Notes under the pieces: generated by a model
The model's database searches: none
What the model saw: only the letters and a program-made list of their open reading frames with translations
What the model was told of the DNA's origin: nothing
Source of the DNA: Streptomyces sp. F001
GTDB lineage: Bacteria > Actinomycetota > Actinomycetes > Streptomycetales > Streptomycetaceae
Assembly: GCF_004187715.1 (NCBI RefSeq)
Contig: NZ_QZWF01000002.1
Span: 930,001-994,000 of the forward strand
Direction of reading: 5' to 3'
Length of the DNA stretch: 64,000 nucleotides
Position numbers and translations under genes: made by a program
Part shown: piece by piece, positions 23,120 through 31,310 of the stretch
How the letters are laid out: every line of letters begins with the position of its first letter
Position numbering within the stretch: the stretch's first letter is position 1

Positions 23120-23867
23120 TCAGCGTTGACGCTCCAGGGTGAGGACGGCCTTGGCGATTGACGTCATTCGATTCGGGCTGCATCGCGCCTTGCGGAAGAT
23201 CTTCCAGGTCTTCAGGCGGGCCGGTCCGCGTTCGACGGCTGCCCGGGTCCGCGACAGCGCTCGGTTGACGGTCTGCTGGGTCGGGGTCAGCTCGCCTCCG
23301 GGAGGGCGCCGTCGTGGGGTGGTGACCCAGGAACCGGCCCCGATGTAGGCGCAGTCGGCCAGGATCGGAACGCCCTGGCGCTCGCAGATCCGGATGATCC
23401 GGTGGTGCGGGCGGCGGTCAGGTCGTGGTGCGTCCGGGCAGGGCCGGGGAGATCCACAGCAGTCGTCCGTCCGGGTCGCTCACCAGCTGCAGGTTCACTC
23501 CGTGCCGGCGGTGCTTGGCGGAGTAGTCGCTGCGGCTGTCGCCGACCCGGTCGCACTCGGCGAGCGTGCCGTCGACCAGCACGTAGTCCGGGTCCGCCTC
23601 GCGCAGGGCCTTCAGCAGGCCCGGTGCCCGCTCGGCGAGCAGGCTGACGGCGGCCGAGGTGTAGGCGTGGGCCGTGCCGACCGAGATCTGGAAGGCCGCG
23701 GCGATCTGTGCCAGGGGCTCGTGCTTGCGCAGGTAGACCAGAGCGACCAGCGCACGCTGGGACGGACGGAGTTTGCAGCGGCGGTCACCCTCACGGGTGA
23801 CGATGAGCATCGTGAGCCACTCGACGAGAGCGTGCGGCAGGTCGAGTACGGCAGGATGGGGAACCAA
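23120..23867 (-). mobile_element. IS5-superfamily transposase (HTH_Tnp_4/DDE_Tnp_4 type), frameshifted
   Basis: The transposase reads on the minus strand. The helix-turn-helix part is [40 protein letters not shown]. The first catalytic Asp lies in [18 protein letters not shown] and [20 protein letters not shown] follows. Near 23430 the frame shifts; the second half (GVPILADCAYIGAGSWVTTP, TVNRALSRTRAAVERG) continues in another frame to the stop at 23120. Imperfect ends with TCAGCG cores flank it, but no target duplication was found. It sits on the boundary between the frameshift-rich left part and the intact right part of the window. Confidence 0.75.
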
Positions 23868-24142
23868 CAGGGCTCCAGCGCTGATGAGTTGAGACTTCGA
23901 ACACCTCCCTCAACAGCACCGGGGCCCTGTCGGTTTCGCACCCGCAGCCCGTCACCCGATCGGTGGCCACCCTGAAAGGGCTCACTGACGACTTTGGTGA
24001 CGATCCACCGTCCAGCAGTTTCTTCGTCTGCTGGTGGTACGCCCTGTGCGGAGCTGTGACCGGGCAAAACGATGGTTGGGCCTGCGGTGCACGGAGTGTT
24101 GGCCCGCGTGTGGTCCGGATCTTGGGCTTGGTTTGGTTGGCA

Positions 24143-24487
24143 TCCTCCCCCTCTTGAAAGAGGGGGATTCCAACCCAGTTGGATTGAGGTTCACGGACGC
24201 TCGACCGCTGTGTGGGCGGTGTCGTCCCTCCGGCACAGGCTGAGCGCCCGGGGCGGGGGATTCCGCCCTGTCCTGCCGCGATGTTGTTGGCCGCGTTCTC
24301 GTCCGCGTTGCAGGGGAAGCCGCAGGATACGCAGACGAACTCAGCTTGGCTCATGCGCGAGTTCTTCTCTCACCAGTCCTTGCGCCGGTCCGACTCCCGG
24401 GCCTTGACCTTGGCGTACTCGGCGGTCTTGGCAGGGCTGCCCTTGGGCGCGCGTGCGGCTCGGCGCTGGTGCTTGCGGATCTGCGCG
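24143..24487 (-). mobile_element. IS200/IS605-type tnpB remnant with its 3' end hairpin
   Basis: Two pieces of a TnpB remain in one frame. The first is RAQIRKHQRRAARAPKGSP through ARESDRRKDW, the second EKNSRMSQAEFVCVSCGFPC to REPQSNWVGIPLF. Both match the intact TnpB at 53543. The first two thirds of the gene and about 75 residues between the pieces are deleted, and a TGA stands at the inner junction (24370). The 3' end keeps the hairpin CCCCCTCTT-GAA-AGAGGGGG (24147-24166) and the end sequence AGGATG shared with the intact copy, beyond which the two loci differ. It cannot make a functional nuclease. Confidence 0.85.
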
Positions 24488-24672
24488 CGTTCGTGTCGGG
24501 TCTGGGCCTGATGCTGGGCGGTTCGGGTGTAGTGGCGGTGGGCGATGTCGCCGGTGAGGATCATGGCGGCGGGGGTGGCTGCCGGCACGGTGAGCAGCAG
24601 GCCGAGGGCGATCCATGCCTGCCACAGGTCGGTGCGGCGGCGCAGTGGGTTGCGTCGCAGGCGCCAAGGCAT
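24370..24672 (-). pseudogene. Rv1733c-like membrane protein, C-terminus replaced by tnpB sequence
   Basis: The N-terminal part MPWRLRRNPLRRRTDLWQAW plus a transmembrane segment (IALGLLLTVPAATPAAMI) fits the Rv1733c family of actinobacterial membrane proteins. About 20 residues after the helix, at TRHE, the sequence passes in frame into TnpB (RAQIRKHQRRAA) and stops at 24370. The normal periplasmic part and second helix are missing. A start at 24717 is also possible. Rv1733c belongs to the hypoxia/dormancy regulon of mycobacteria; the response regulator pair at 26708 is of the same general type. Confidence 0.65.
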
Positions 24673-24810
24673 GATGCGGGGAGTTCGTCCGGGGGCGGTT
24701 GTGCTGGGGCATGCCACGGGCCATGGTGCCTCCTTTGTCGAACGAGGCTGCCGGCTCGGATGCTGCTCTCGGCCGGATGCCGGGTGCCGGGTGTGGGGAC
24801 GGGGTGTGGG

Positions 24811-25623
24811 CTAGTGGGTGTGTGGTGGGGCGCAGCTGTTGGTGGAGGGGTGGGCGTGGGCGGCTTGCAGGAGTTGGGCGGCGCCGCGGACGGCGGCCGT
24901 GTGCGGGGCCGACACGATGCGCAGGGGGGCTTGGAGCCGGCCGGTGAGCTGGTAGGTGATCTCGGGGCGCAGGACGCCTCCGCCTGCCAGGAGAACATCG
25001 GTGTGCAGGGCGTCGACGGTGAGTGTCGTGCGGTCCTGCCGCAGCATCGCGGTCACCATGGTCACCACTGCCTCACTGATCTGTGCCGGCATTGTGGCGG
25101 TGAGGTCGCTCGTGCCCAGCGCGGTGCGGCGCGCGTCGACGACGGCGCCGTCGGACAGCAGCACCACCTCCGTGAGGTGGGCGCCGATGTCGATGACGAG
25201 CAGCGGCCGGGACAGGTCTGCGCCTGCGGCCTGGGCGACGGCCCGGGCGCTGGGGACGGTGAGCACACTGCGCGGCCGCAGGGCCTGAACGGCGGTGCGG
25301 GCCGCGCTCCGGTAGGCGACTCCGTCCAGTACGGGGGAGGTGACGACGACCAGCGGGCGGATGATGCGGGGCAGGCGGTGGCCGAGCAGACGCTCCAGCA
25401 TCCGGGCGCATCCCGGGGTGTCGATGATGGTGCCGCGCTGGATGGGGTAGACCGCGCCGGTGCCGGGGAAGGCCACCGTGGGAACGTCGGCGATCAGTCC
25501 CCTGCCGGCGATCCATACCCGGGTACGGGCGCTGCCCATGTCCAGGGCGACGCCGCAGCAGCGCCGGCACAGGGGACGGTTCCGGGCGGCGACGGTGGAG
25601 AGGGTGTGGCGTGTCGTGGTCAT
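24811..25623 (-). CDS. Short MreB-like actin homologue
   Basis: This 270-residue protein has actin-fold nucleotide motifs: phosphate-1 VALDMGSARTRVWIAG near residue 25, phosphate-2 PLLVIDIGAHLTEVVLLS and the adenosine motif DVLLAGGGVL. It is about 70 residues shorter than MreB/Mbl (near 340), which suggests that parts of the outer subdomains are lost. Its ATG overlaps the stop of the upstream DksA-like gene (ATGA), so the two are co-translated. A truncated MreB-like protein beside DksA genes, a two-component pair and SecDF is, as I recall, also found in S. coelicolor near SCO6160-SCO6166. Its role, perhaps in spores or stress, is unproven. Confidence 0.83.
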   Translation of the reverse strand: MTTTRHTLSTVAARNRPLCRRCCGVALDMGSARTRVWIAGRGLIADVPTVAFPGTGAVYPIQRGTIIDTPGCARMLERLLGHRLPRIIRPLVVVTSPVLDGVAYRSAARTAVQALRPRSVLTVPSARAVAQAAGADLSRPLLVIDIGAHLTEVVLLSDGAVVDARRTALGTSDLTATMPAQISEAVVTMVTAMLRQDRTTLTVDALHTDVLLAGGGVLRPEITYQLTGRLQAPLRIVSAPHTAAVRGAAQLLQAAHAHPSTNSCAPPHTH

Positions 25624-25994
25624 CGGCCGGCCTCCCTGACCTGCTGGCAGCGGGCGCAGAAGCGAGCCTGCGGCACGATCATCAGCCGCTGTCGTGCGAT
25701 GGGGCGGCGGCACAGGTGGCAGGCGCCGTAGCGGCCCTCGGCCATGCGTTTCAGGGCGGCTTCGACGTCGGTGAGGACCATGCGGGCGGAGGCGGCGAGC
25801 TTGACGCGGACCTCCACCTGCGAGGCGGCCTGCTGCTGCCGCAGGTCGGCGGCGCGGGACAGGGCCGCGGAAGCGATCTGCTGAAGCTGCTCCTGGCGGA
25901 ACAGGTGTTGTTCGTGCAGGTTCTCACGCAGCGCGGCAAGGTCCTCGGCCGACAGGTGCGTTTCGAGGTCGTCGATGGTCGGGTGGTTCACCAC
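25620..25994 (-). CDS. DksA/TraR-family zinc-finger protein (first copy)
   Basis: This is a 124-residue protein. The long helical part (residues about 10-85) is followed by a C4 zinc finger: CHLCRRPIARQRLMIVPQ, then CARC, giving C-X2-C-X17-C-X2-C. The double GTG at 25991-25994 is taken as start because the helical domain begins there and AGGGGTG precedes it. The acidic DxxDxA tip used by E. coli DksA to act on RNA polymerase is not evident. It overlaps the MreB-like gene by four bases. Confidence 0.85.
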   Translation of the reverse strand: MVNHPTIDDLETHLSAEDLAALRENLHEQHLFRQEQLQQIASAALSRAADLRQQQAASQVEVRVKLAASARMVLTDVEAALKRMAEGRYGACHLCRRPIARQRLMIVPQARFCARCQQVREAGR

Positions 25995-26040
25995 TGCACC
26001 CCTTGGGCAGAGCGGAAGACGAAGGACGGAGGGGTGTCGG

Positions 26041-26367
26041 TCAGCCGGCGCGGCGCTGGCAGGCCACGCAGTAGCGGGTGTAGGGGAGGATCTCCAGGCG
26101 CTCTGCGGGGACGGGCTTGGCACAGCCCAGGCAGGTGCCGTAGGTGCCGTCCTCGACGCGGATGAAGGCTGCGTCGATCTCTTTGAGCACCCGTTCCATG
26201 GCGGCCTTCTGCTCTGACATCAGGTGGTCGTCCGCGGTCGGTTCGGTTTCGGTGAGGGCCTGCAGTTGGGTCAGCCGGGTATTGCGGGCGTGCTCCAGGC
26301 GCTGGCGCACCTCGTGGGCGGTCACACGCTCGGGGCGAGGTTCGGTCCGCGGGGTATCGAGCGACAC
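26041..26367 (-). CDS. DksA/TraR-family zinc-finger protein (second copy)
   Basis: This is a 108-residue DksA-like protein. A helical segment (about residues 15-75) precedes a C4 finger: CLGCAKPVPAERLEILPY, then CVAC. The spacing equals that of the first copy 46 bases downstream, so the two are divergent paralogues in one operon with the MreB-like gene. The coiled-coil tip reads TETEPTADDHL rather than DxxDxA, so action on RNA polymerase is uncertain. The operon promoter faces the histidine kinase gene across a 340-base divergent region. Confidence 0.87.
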   Translation of the reverse strand: MSLDTPRTEPRPERVTAHEVRQRLEHARNTRLTQLQALTETEPTADDHLMSEQKAAMERVLKEIDAAFIRVEDGTYGTCLGCAKPVPAERLEILPYTRYCVACQRRAG

Positions 26368-26571
26368 GGTACGTCCCTTCTAAGTGGGTGGAAGGTGCGG
26401 GCAGGGGTGCCCGCGAGGCGGTGGCCGACTTCGACGGCCATGCCGCCGTGGGCCTGGTGGGGCATGTCTTCACCTTGGCTGTTTTGGTGGTGGATCCCTA
26501 TCGGGCGCAGGCCCCATTTGTGCGAGGTCGCGGGATGCACGCGGTCGGCGTGGGTATGCCGCGCGCGGGAA

Positions 26572-26589
26572 ATGGGGCCCAGGCCCCAT
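26572..26589. promoter_or_regulatory. Palindrome ATGGGGCC-CA-GGCCCCAT in divergent promoter
   Basis: An 18-base perfect palindrome lies between the DksA operon and the kinase gene. An additional arm GGCCCCATTT at 26510-26519 is the inverse of AAATGGGGCC at 26570-26579. NarL/DevR-type regulators bind GC-rich palindromes of about this size, and the response regulator encoded next door is the obvious candidate. Autoregulation and control of the DksA-MreB operon are inferred. Confidence 0.5.
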
Positions 26590-26707
26590 CGACCGGGCCG
26601 CCGGGGGCGGGCAGGCTCGGTTGAGGCCACGGGCCGTCGGCTCGTCCGGGGCGCGTGATGCCCGACAGTGGAGGCAGGCCGTATCACAGAAGGAGGCGTA
26701 ACGTCCG

Positions 26708-27658
26708 GTGTCCCTGTTCTGGCGGATCTTCGGGCTCAATGCCGTGGTCCTGGGTACGGCCACGGCACTGCTGCTGTGGGCTCCGGTGACCGTCTCCGTG
26801 CCGGTCCTGCTGACCGAGGCCGTGATCTTGGTGGGCGGCCTGGTGGTCATGCTGGTCGCCAACGCCGCTCTGCTGCGGTGGGGCCTGGCCCCGTTGGACC
26901 GGCTGACGAAGCTGATGACCACCGTGGACCTGCTGCGGCCCGGCCAGCGGCTGTCCGCGCACGGCGGCGGTGAGATCGCCGAGCTGATCCGCACCTTCAA
27001 CGCCATGCTGGAGCGGCTGGAGCAGGAGAGGGCCACCAGCAGTGCCCGCGTGCTGCTCGCGCAGGAGGCCGAACGCCGCCGCATCGCACAGGAGTTGCAC
27101 GACGAGGTCGGGCAGAGCATGACTGCGATCCTGCTGTCGCTCAAGCGGGCCGCCGACCAGGCGGGTGAGCCGCTGCGCGGCGACCTGCACCAGGTGCAGG
27201 AGATCACCCGGGAGAGCCTGGACGAGGTCCGCCGCCTGGTACGCCGGCTGCGGCCCGGGGTCCTGGACGATCTCGGCCTGGTCAGCGCGCTGACCTCGCT
27301 CACCCACGATTTCGCCGCCCACACCGGGCTGCAGGTGACCCGCCGCTTCGATACCGAGCTGCCCGCGCTGACAACGGAGATGGAACTGGTCTTCTACCGC
27401 GTTGCCCAGGAGAGCCTGACCAACGTCGCCCGCCACGCGGACGCCGAAGGGGTCATCGTGGCTCTGCACCGCACCGGCAACAGCGTGGTGCTGTCCGTCA
27501 CCGACGACGGCTGCGGCATCAAGGCCGCCTGCGAAGGCGCCGGGATTCGCGGCATGCGTGAGCGCGCCCTGTTCATCGGCGCCCGGCTCGACGTCACCCC
27601 CGCGCCCAGGACCGGTACCCAGGTCCGGCTCACTGCGTCCCTCCCCAGGAAGCCATGA
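26708..27658 (+). CDS. NarL-type sensor histidine kinase
   Basis: This 316-residue kinase has two N-terminal membrane helices (about residues 8-26 and 33-58), a HAMP-like segment (APLDRLTKLMTTVDLL), then a HisKA_3 dimerisation domain. The phospho-acceptor is H131 in RRRIAQELHDEVGQSMTAIL. The ATPase domain follows (ESLTNVARHADAEGV with the N-box, VTDDGCGI, GIRGMRERA). The GTG start has AAGGAGG 12 bases before it. The extracytoplasmic loop is very short, so the signal is probably sensed in or at the membrane. The stop overlaps the response regulator start (ATGA). Confidence 0.93.
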   Translation: MSLFWRIFGLNAVVLGTATALLLWAPVTVSVPVLLTEAVILVGGLVVMLVANAALLRWGLAPLDRLTKLMTTVDLLRPGQRLSAHGGGEIAELIRTFNAMLERLEQERATSSARVLLAQEAERRRIAQELHDEVGQSMTAILLSLKRAADQAGEPLRGDLHQVQEITRESLDEVRRLVRRLRPGVLDDLGLVSALTSLTHDFAAHTGLQVTRRFDTELPALTTEMELVFYRVAQESLTNVARHADAEGVIVALHRTGNSVVLSVTDDGCGIKAACEGAGIRGMRERALFIGARLDVTPAPRTGTQVRLTASLPRKP

Positions 27659-28320
27659 CCATGTCCGAGACACCCACGATCCGCATCCTGCTGGCCGACG
27701 ACCACGCGCTGGTCCGCCGCGGCGTGCGGCTCATCCTCGATCAGGAACCGGACCTGGAAGTGGTCGCCGAGGCCGGGGACGGCGCCGAGGCCATTGAGAT
27801 GGCCCGCAGCCACGACATCGACCTCGCCGTGCTGGACATCGCCATGCCCCGCCTGACCGGCCTGCAGGCCACCCGCGAACTGGTCGCGCTCAAGCCCGGC
27901 TTGCGCATCCTGATGCTCACCATGCACGACAACGAGCAGTACTTCTTCCAGGCCCTCAAGGCCGGCGCCAGCGGCTATGTGCTGAAATCCGTCGCCGACC
28001 GTGATCTGGTCGCCGCCTGCCGGGCCGCGATGCGCGACGAGCCCTTCCTCTACCCCGGCGCGGTCACCGCGCTGATCCGCAACTACCTCGACCGGGTCCG
28101 CCACGGCCAGGAGACCCCCGACCAGATCCTCACCCCCCGCGAGGAGGAAGTCCTCAAGCTGGTCGCCGAGGGGCACCCCTCCAAGGAGATCGCCGACCTC
28201 CTCTTCATCAGCATCAAGACCGTCCAGCGCCACCGCGCCAACCTGCTGCAGAAACTCGGCCTGCGCGACCGCCTGGAACTCACCCGCTACGCCATCCGCG
28301 CCGGCCTCATCGAACCCTGA
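27655..28320 (+). CDS. NarL/LuxR-type response regulator
   Basis: This 221-residue protein pairs with the upstream kinase. The receiver domain (residues 8-125) holds DD at ILLADDHALV, the phospho-acceptor D61 in AVLDIAMPRLTG and the Lys of GYVLKSVAD. The LuxR-type helix-turn-helix is LTPREEEVLKLVAEGHPSKE followed by IADLLFISIKTVQRHRANLL. A strong hairpin follows the gene, so the pair forms one two-gene transcript. Palindromes at 26510-26589 are likely targets. Confidence 0.94.
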   Translation: MTMSETPTIRILLADDHALVRRGVRLILDQEPDLEVVAEAGDGAEAIEMARSHDIDLAVLDIAMPRLTGLQATRELVALKPGLRILMLTMHDNEQYFFQALKAGASGYVLKSVADRDLVAACRAAMRDEPFLYPGAVTALIRNYLDRVRHGQETPDQILTPREEEVLKLVAEGHPSKEIADLLFISIKTVQRHRANLLQKLGLRDRLELTRYAIRAGLIEP

Positions 28321-28336
28321 CCCTGCCCCACGGACC

Positions 28337-28379
28337 GCCTGAGGTCCCGGCTGCCCACTCCCCAGCCAGGACCTCAGGC
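28337..28379. terminator. Hairpin terminator after response regulator
   Basis: GCCTGAGGTCC (28337-28347) pairs perfectly with GGACCTCAGGC (28369-28379). A second stem GGCTG/CAGCC lies inside (28349-28353 with 28363-28367). It separates the two-component genes from the exported protein and SecDF. Confidence 0.7.
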
Positions 28380-28432
28380 CCACACCTGCCACGTCGCAGC
28401 CGGCGCCACCACGAAAGGGGGGATGGCGGCAG

Positions 28433-28921
28433 ATGCACCCCGCTTCGCGTACCGGCCAGGGCACGGCCGACGGCCGGCCCGTTGCCGCGCTTGCTGTGCT
28501 GGCAGCCGTACTGCTGGCTTTGCTCACCGCCCTCCCCGTGGACAGCCCGCAGCCCGCTCCGGTCAGCGCGGTACCAGCTGGTGCGGTCATGGCCGACGGC
28601 CACGACACCGGCTCGCCCACGGGCGACGGGTGGGTCACCGCCTGCACCACCCCGGCGGGCACCCGCCCCGCACTGATCGGCGAACGCACACCACCCCACG
28701 CACACCTCGCCGCCTCCGCCCACGACAGGGCTGCGGCCCTGCCCCTCGTCGGCCGGCCACCGGCATCGCCCTCGCCGACTCCTCCCCGTGCGGACCATGC
28801 GCCTTCCGACCGCGGGCGAGCACCTCCGGCACCCCCGGCACCTGACACCTTCCCTTCCCCCTTCTTCCCGCCGCGGGGCGCCGACCGCAGCCGCGGTGTC
28901 CCGCCGGAGGCCCTTCGTTGA
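28433..28921 (+). CDS. Small exported or membrane-anchored Pro-rich protein, unknown function
   Basis: This is a 162-residue protein with one hydrophobic segment near residues 16-34 (AALAVLAAVLLALLTALPV) and a long outer region rich in Pro, Ala, Asp and His. No family was recognised. GAAAGGGGGG lies 10 bases before the ATG; an ATG at 28423 in another frame is closer to that site but opens a different product. The stop overlaps the TTG start of SecDF by four bases (TTGA), so the two should be translated together. That suggests a role near the Sec machinery, as an inference only. Confidence 0.5.
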   Translation: MHPASRTGQGTADGRPVAALAVLAAVLLALLTALPVDSPQPAPVSAVPAGAVMADGHDTGSPTGDGWVTACTTPAGTRPALIGERTPPHAHLAASAHDRAAALPLVGRPPASPSPTPPRADHAPSDRGRAPPAPPAPDTFPSPFFPPRGADRSRGVPPEALR

Positions 28922-31176
28922 TTCGCTCTGCCCGCGTGAGGGCGCTGTTCGCCCTCACCGTGATCACCCTGTCGCTGTATGTCACTTTCACCGTGCCGGT
29001 CCGCCTCGGACTGGACCTGCGCGGCGGAACACAGATCGTGCTGGAAACGCGCTCGACCCCGACCACCGACGCCGACCGTGAGGCCACCGACCGCACCCTG
29101 GAGGTGCTGCGCGGACGCATCGACGCGCTCGGCGTCGCCGAACCCACCCTCCAGCGTTCCGGCAGCAACCGGATCATCGTCGAACTGCCCGGCGTGCAAG
29201 ATCCCACGGAAGCAGCCGATGTGCTGGGCCGCACCGCTGAGCTCACTTTCCACCCCGTGCTCGGTACCTCCGACACCGGCGAAACCCCGCGGCCGCTGCC
29301 CAAACGGCCTCGCGAACGCATCCTGCCCGACGAGTCCGGCCAGCTCCTGCGCCTGCGAACCGCCGCCCTGACCGGGCAGGAGGTCAAAGGCGCCGCCGCA
29401 CGCTTCGACCAGCAGACCGGCGCCGGATGGCACGTCACCGTCGACTTCGACCGCACCGGCCGCGATCAGTGGGCCCACCTGACGGGCGAGGCCGCCTGCC
29501 ACCCGGTCGGCGACCCCGCGCGCCGCGTCGCCATCGTCCTCGACGAAAAGATCATCTCCTCGCCGCAGGTCGACCCGTCCGTCTCCTGCAAGACGGGCAT
29601 CGTGGGCGGCTCCACCCAGATCACCGGCTCGTTCACCGACACCGAGGCCCGCGAACTGGCACTGCTCATCAACGGCGGGGCCCTGCCCGTACCGGTCGAG
29701 ACCGTCGAACAGCGCACCATCGGCCCCACCCTCGGCGCGCACGCCATCACCGCCAGCGCCTGGGCCGCCGTCATCGGCACCGCCCTGACCGCGCTGTTCA
29801 TCATCGCCGCCTACCGGCTCATGGGCGCCCTCGCAGTGGTGGCCCTGACCTGCTACGGCCTGATCGCCTACGCCGCCCTGGCCGCCCTCGGCGCCACCCT
29901 GACCCTGCCGGGCCTGGCCGGTTTCGTCCTGGCGATCGGCATGGCCGTGGACGCCAACGTGCTCGTCTTCGAACGCGCCCGAGAAGAACACACCGCCCGC
30001 CGCCGCCCCAGCCCGCGCTCGGCGCTGACCGCCGGATTCCGCAACGCCTTCACCGCAATCGCCGACTCCAACATCACCACACTGATCGCGGCCGCCCTGC
30101 TGTTCGTCCTCGCCTCCGGGCCCGTGCGCGGCTTCGGCGTCACCCTGGGCATCGGCGTTGTCGCCTCCATGATCAGCGCCCTGGTCGTCACCCGTGTGCT
30201 CGCCGACTTCGCCGCCTCCCGCCCGTGGGTACGCCGCCGCCCGCGCGTCACGGGCCTTGCCACGACGGGCAGGGTCCGCGACGCTCTCGCGCGCCGCAAC
30301 CCGCAACTCATGCGCAGGCCACACCGCTGGCTGGCGGCCTCCGCCGCAGTCCTGATCCTGGCCGTTTCGGGCATCACGATCCGTGGCCTGGACTTCGGCA
30401 TCGAGTTCACCGGCGGCCGCCTGATCGAGTACGCCACCTCCACGCCCGTAAATCCGGAACGGGCCCGGGCCGCCCTCGACGAGGCCGGACTCCCACGGGG
30501 GGCGGTCGTCCAGTCCTCCGGAGACATGGGCCTCACGGTGCGCACCGGGAAACTGACCGACGCCCAGGCCGCCACCGTCACACGAACCGTCACAACGCTC
30601 GGTGGCGACACGGACAAGATCCGCGACGAGCTGATCGGCCCCAGCCTCGGCGAGGAACTGCGCCGCAACGCCCTGATCGCCCTCGCCGTAGCTCTGGGTG
30701 CCCAGCTGCTGTATCTCGCCGCCCGCTTCCGCTGGCTGCTGGGCAGCGCCGCGGTCCTCGCGCTCGCCCATGACGTGCTCATCCTCATCGGCATCTTCGC
30801 CTGGCTCGGCAAACCCATCGACGGCATATTCCTTGCAGCCCTCCTCACCGTCATCGGCTACTCCGTCAACGACTCCGTCGTCGTCTTCGACCGCATCCGA
30901 GAGCTGAGCCGACACGACCGCAAGGCACCACTGCCGCAGGTCACCAACCGCGCGATCCTGCAAACCCTGCCCCGCACCGTCAACACGGGCATGGGCGCAC
31001 TCCTCATCCTCGCCTCGCTTGCCGTCCTCGGCGGGAACTCGCTCACCGACTTCGCCCTGGCCCTGCTCATTGGCCTGGCAGTCGGCACCTACTCCTCCGT
31101 CTTCACCGCCGCCCCCCTCGCGATCAAGATCCATCACCACACCAACCCGCTCCGGCGCCCTGCCCGCAAACCCTGA
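28918..31176 (+). CDS. secDF: SecD-SecF fusion, protein-export accessory translocase
   Basis: This 752-residue protein joins SecD and SecF. The SecD part has the N-terminal helix, GLDLRGGTQIVLETRS, the P1-head region and DEKIISSPQVDPSVSC, then GGALPVPVETVEQRTIGPTL and helices ending FVLAIGMAVDANVLVFERAR. The SecF part begins after about residue 470 with GLDFGIEFTGGRLIEYA and has TVIGYSVNDSVVVFDRIREL. SecDF uses the proton gradient to pull exported proteins outward. The TTG start overlaps the preceding stop. Streptomyces normally also has separate secD and secF elsewhere, so this is probably a second, condition-specific set. A bulged hairpin ends the gene. Confidence 0.94.
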   Translation: MIRSARVRALFALTVITLSLYVTFTVPVRLGLDLRGGTQIVLETRSTPTTDADREATDRTLEVLRGRIDALGVAEPTLQRSGSNRIIVELPGVQDPTEAADVLGRTAELTFHPVLGTSDTGETPRPLPKRPRERILPDESGQLLRLRTAALTGQEVKGAAARFDQQTGAGWHVTVDFDRTGRDQWAHLTGEAACHPVGDPARRVAIVLDEKIISSPQVDPSVSCKTGIVGGSTQITGSFTDTEARELALLINGGALPVPVETVEQRTIGPTLGAHAITASAWAAVIGTALTALFIIAAYRLMGALAVVALTCYGLIAYAALAALGATLTLPGLAGFVLAIGMAVDANVLVFERAREEHTARRRPSPRSALTAGFRNAFTAIADSNITTLIAAALLFVLASGPVRGFGVTLGIGVVASMISALVVTRVLADFAASRPWVRRRPRVTGLATTGRVRDALARRNPQLMRRPHRWLAASAAVLILAVSGITIRGLDFGIEFTGGRLIEYATSTPVNPERARAALDEAGLPRGAVVQSSGDMGLTVRTGKLTDAQAATVTRTVTTLGGDTDKIRDELIGPSLGEELRRNALIALAVALGAQLLYLAARFRWLLGSAAVLALAHDVLILIGIFAWLGKPIDGIFLAALLTVIGYSVNDSVVVFDRIRELSRHDRKAPLPQVTNRAILQTLPRTVNTGMGALLILASLAVLGGNSLTDFALALLIGLAVGTYSSVFTAAPLAIKIHHHTNPLRRPARKP

Positions 31177-31180
31177 CCAT

Positions 31181-31206
31181 CAACAGGTCCACTCAGTGGC
31201 CTGTTG
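31181..31206. terminator. Hairpin terminator after secDF
   Basis: CAACAGGTCCACT pairs with AGTGGCCTGTTG over a one-base loop and with one bulged T, a 12-pair stem starting five bases after the secDF stop. Confidence 0.65.
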
Positions 31207-31310
31207 CCGCGAGGACACACAGCATCCGCGGCCCAGGGTCTTTGCGTGATCGCGTTCTGTCCGGTTTCGTCAGGTGAGGCCGAGGGATGACAGGGGCCGT
31301 TGGTGTCTTA

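Noticed and set aside
27394..31140. Open frame of 1248 codons on the minus strand opposite the kinase, regulator and secDF
   Set aside because: It is the antisense of intact genes with clear motifs; its sequence is Gly/Asp/Gln-rich low-complexity typical of high-GC shadow frames.
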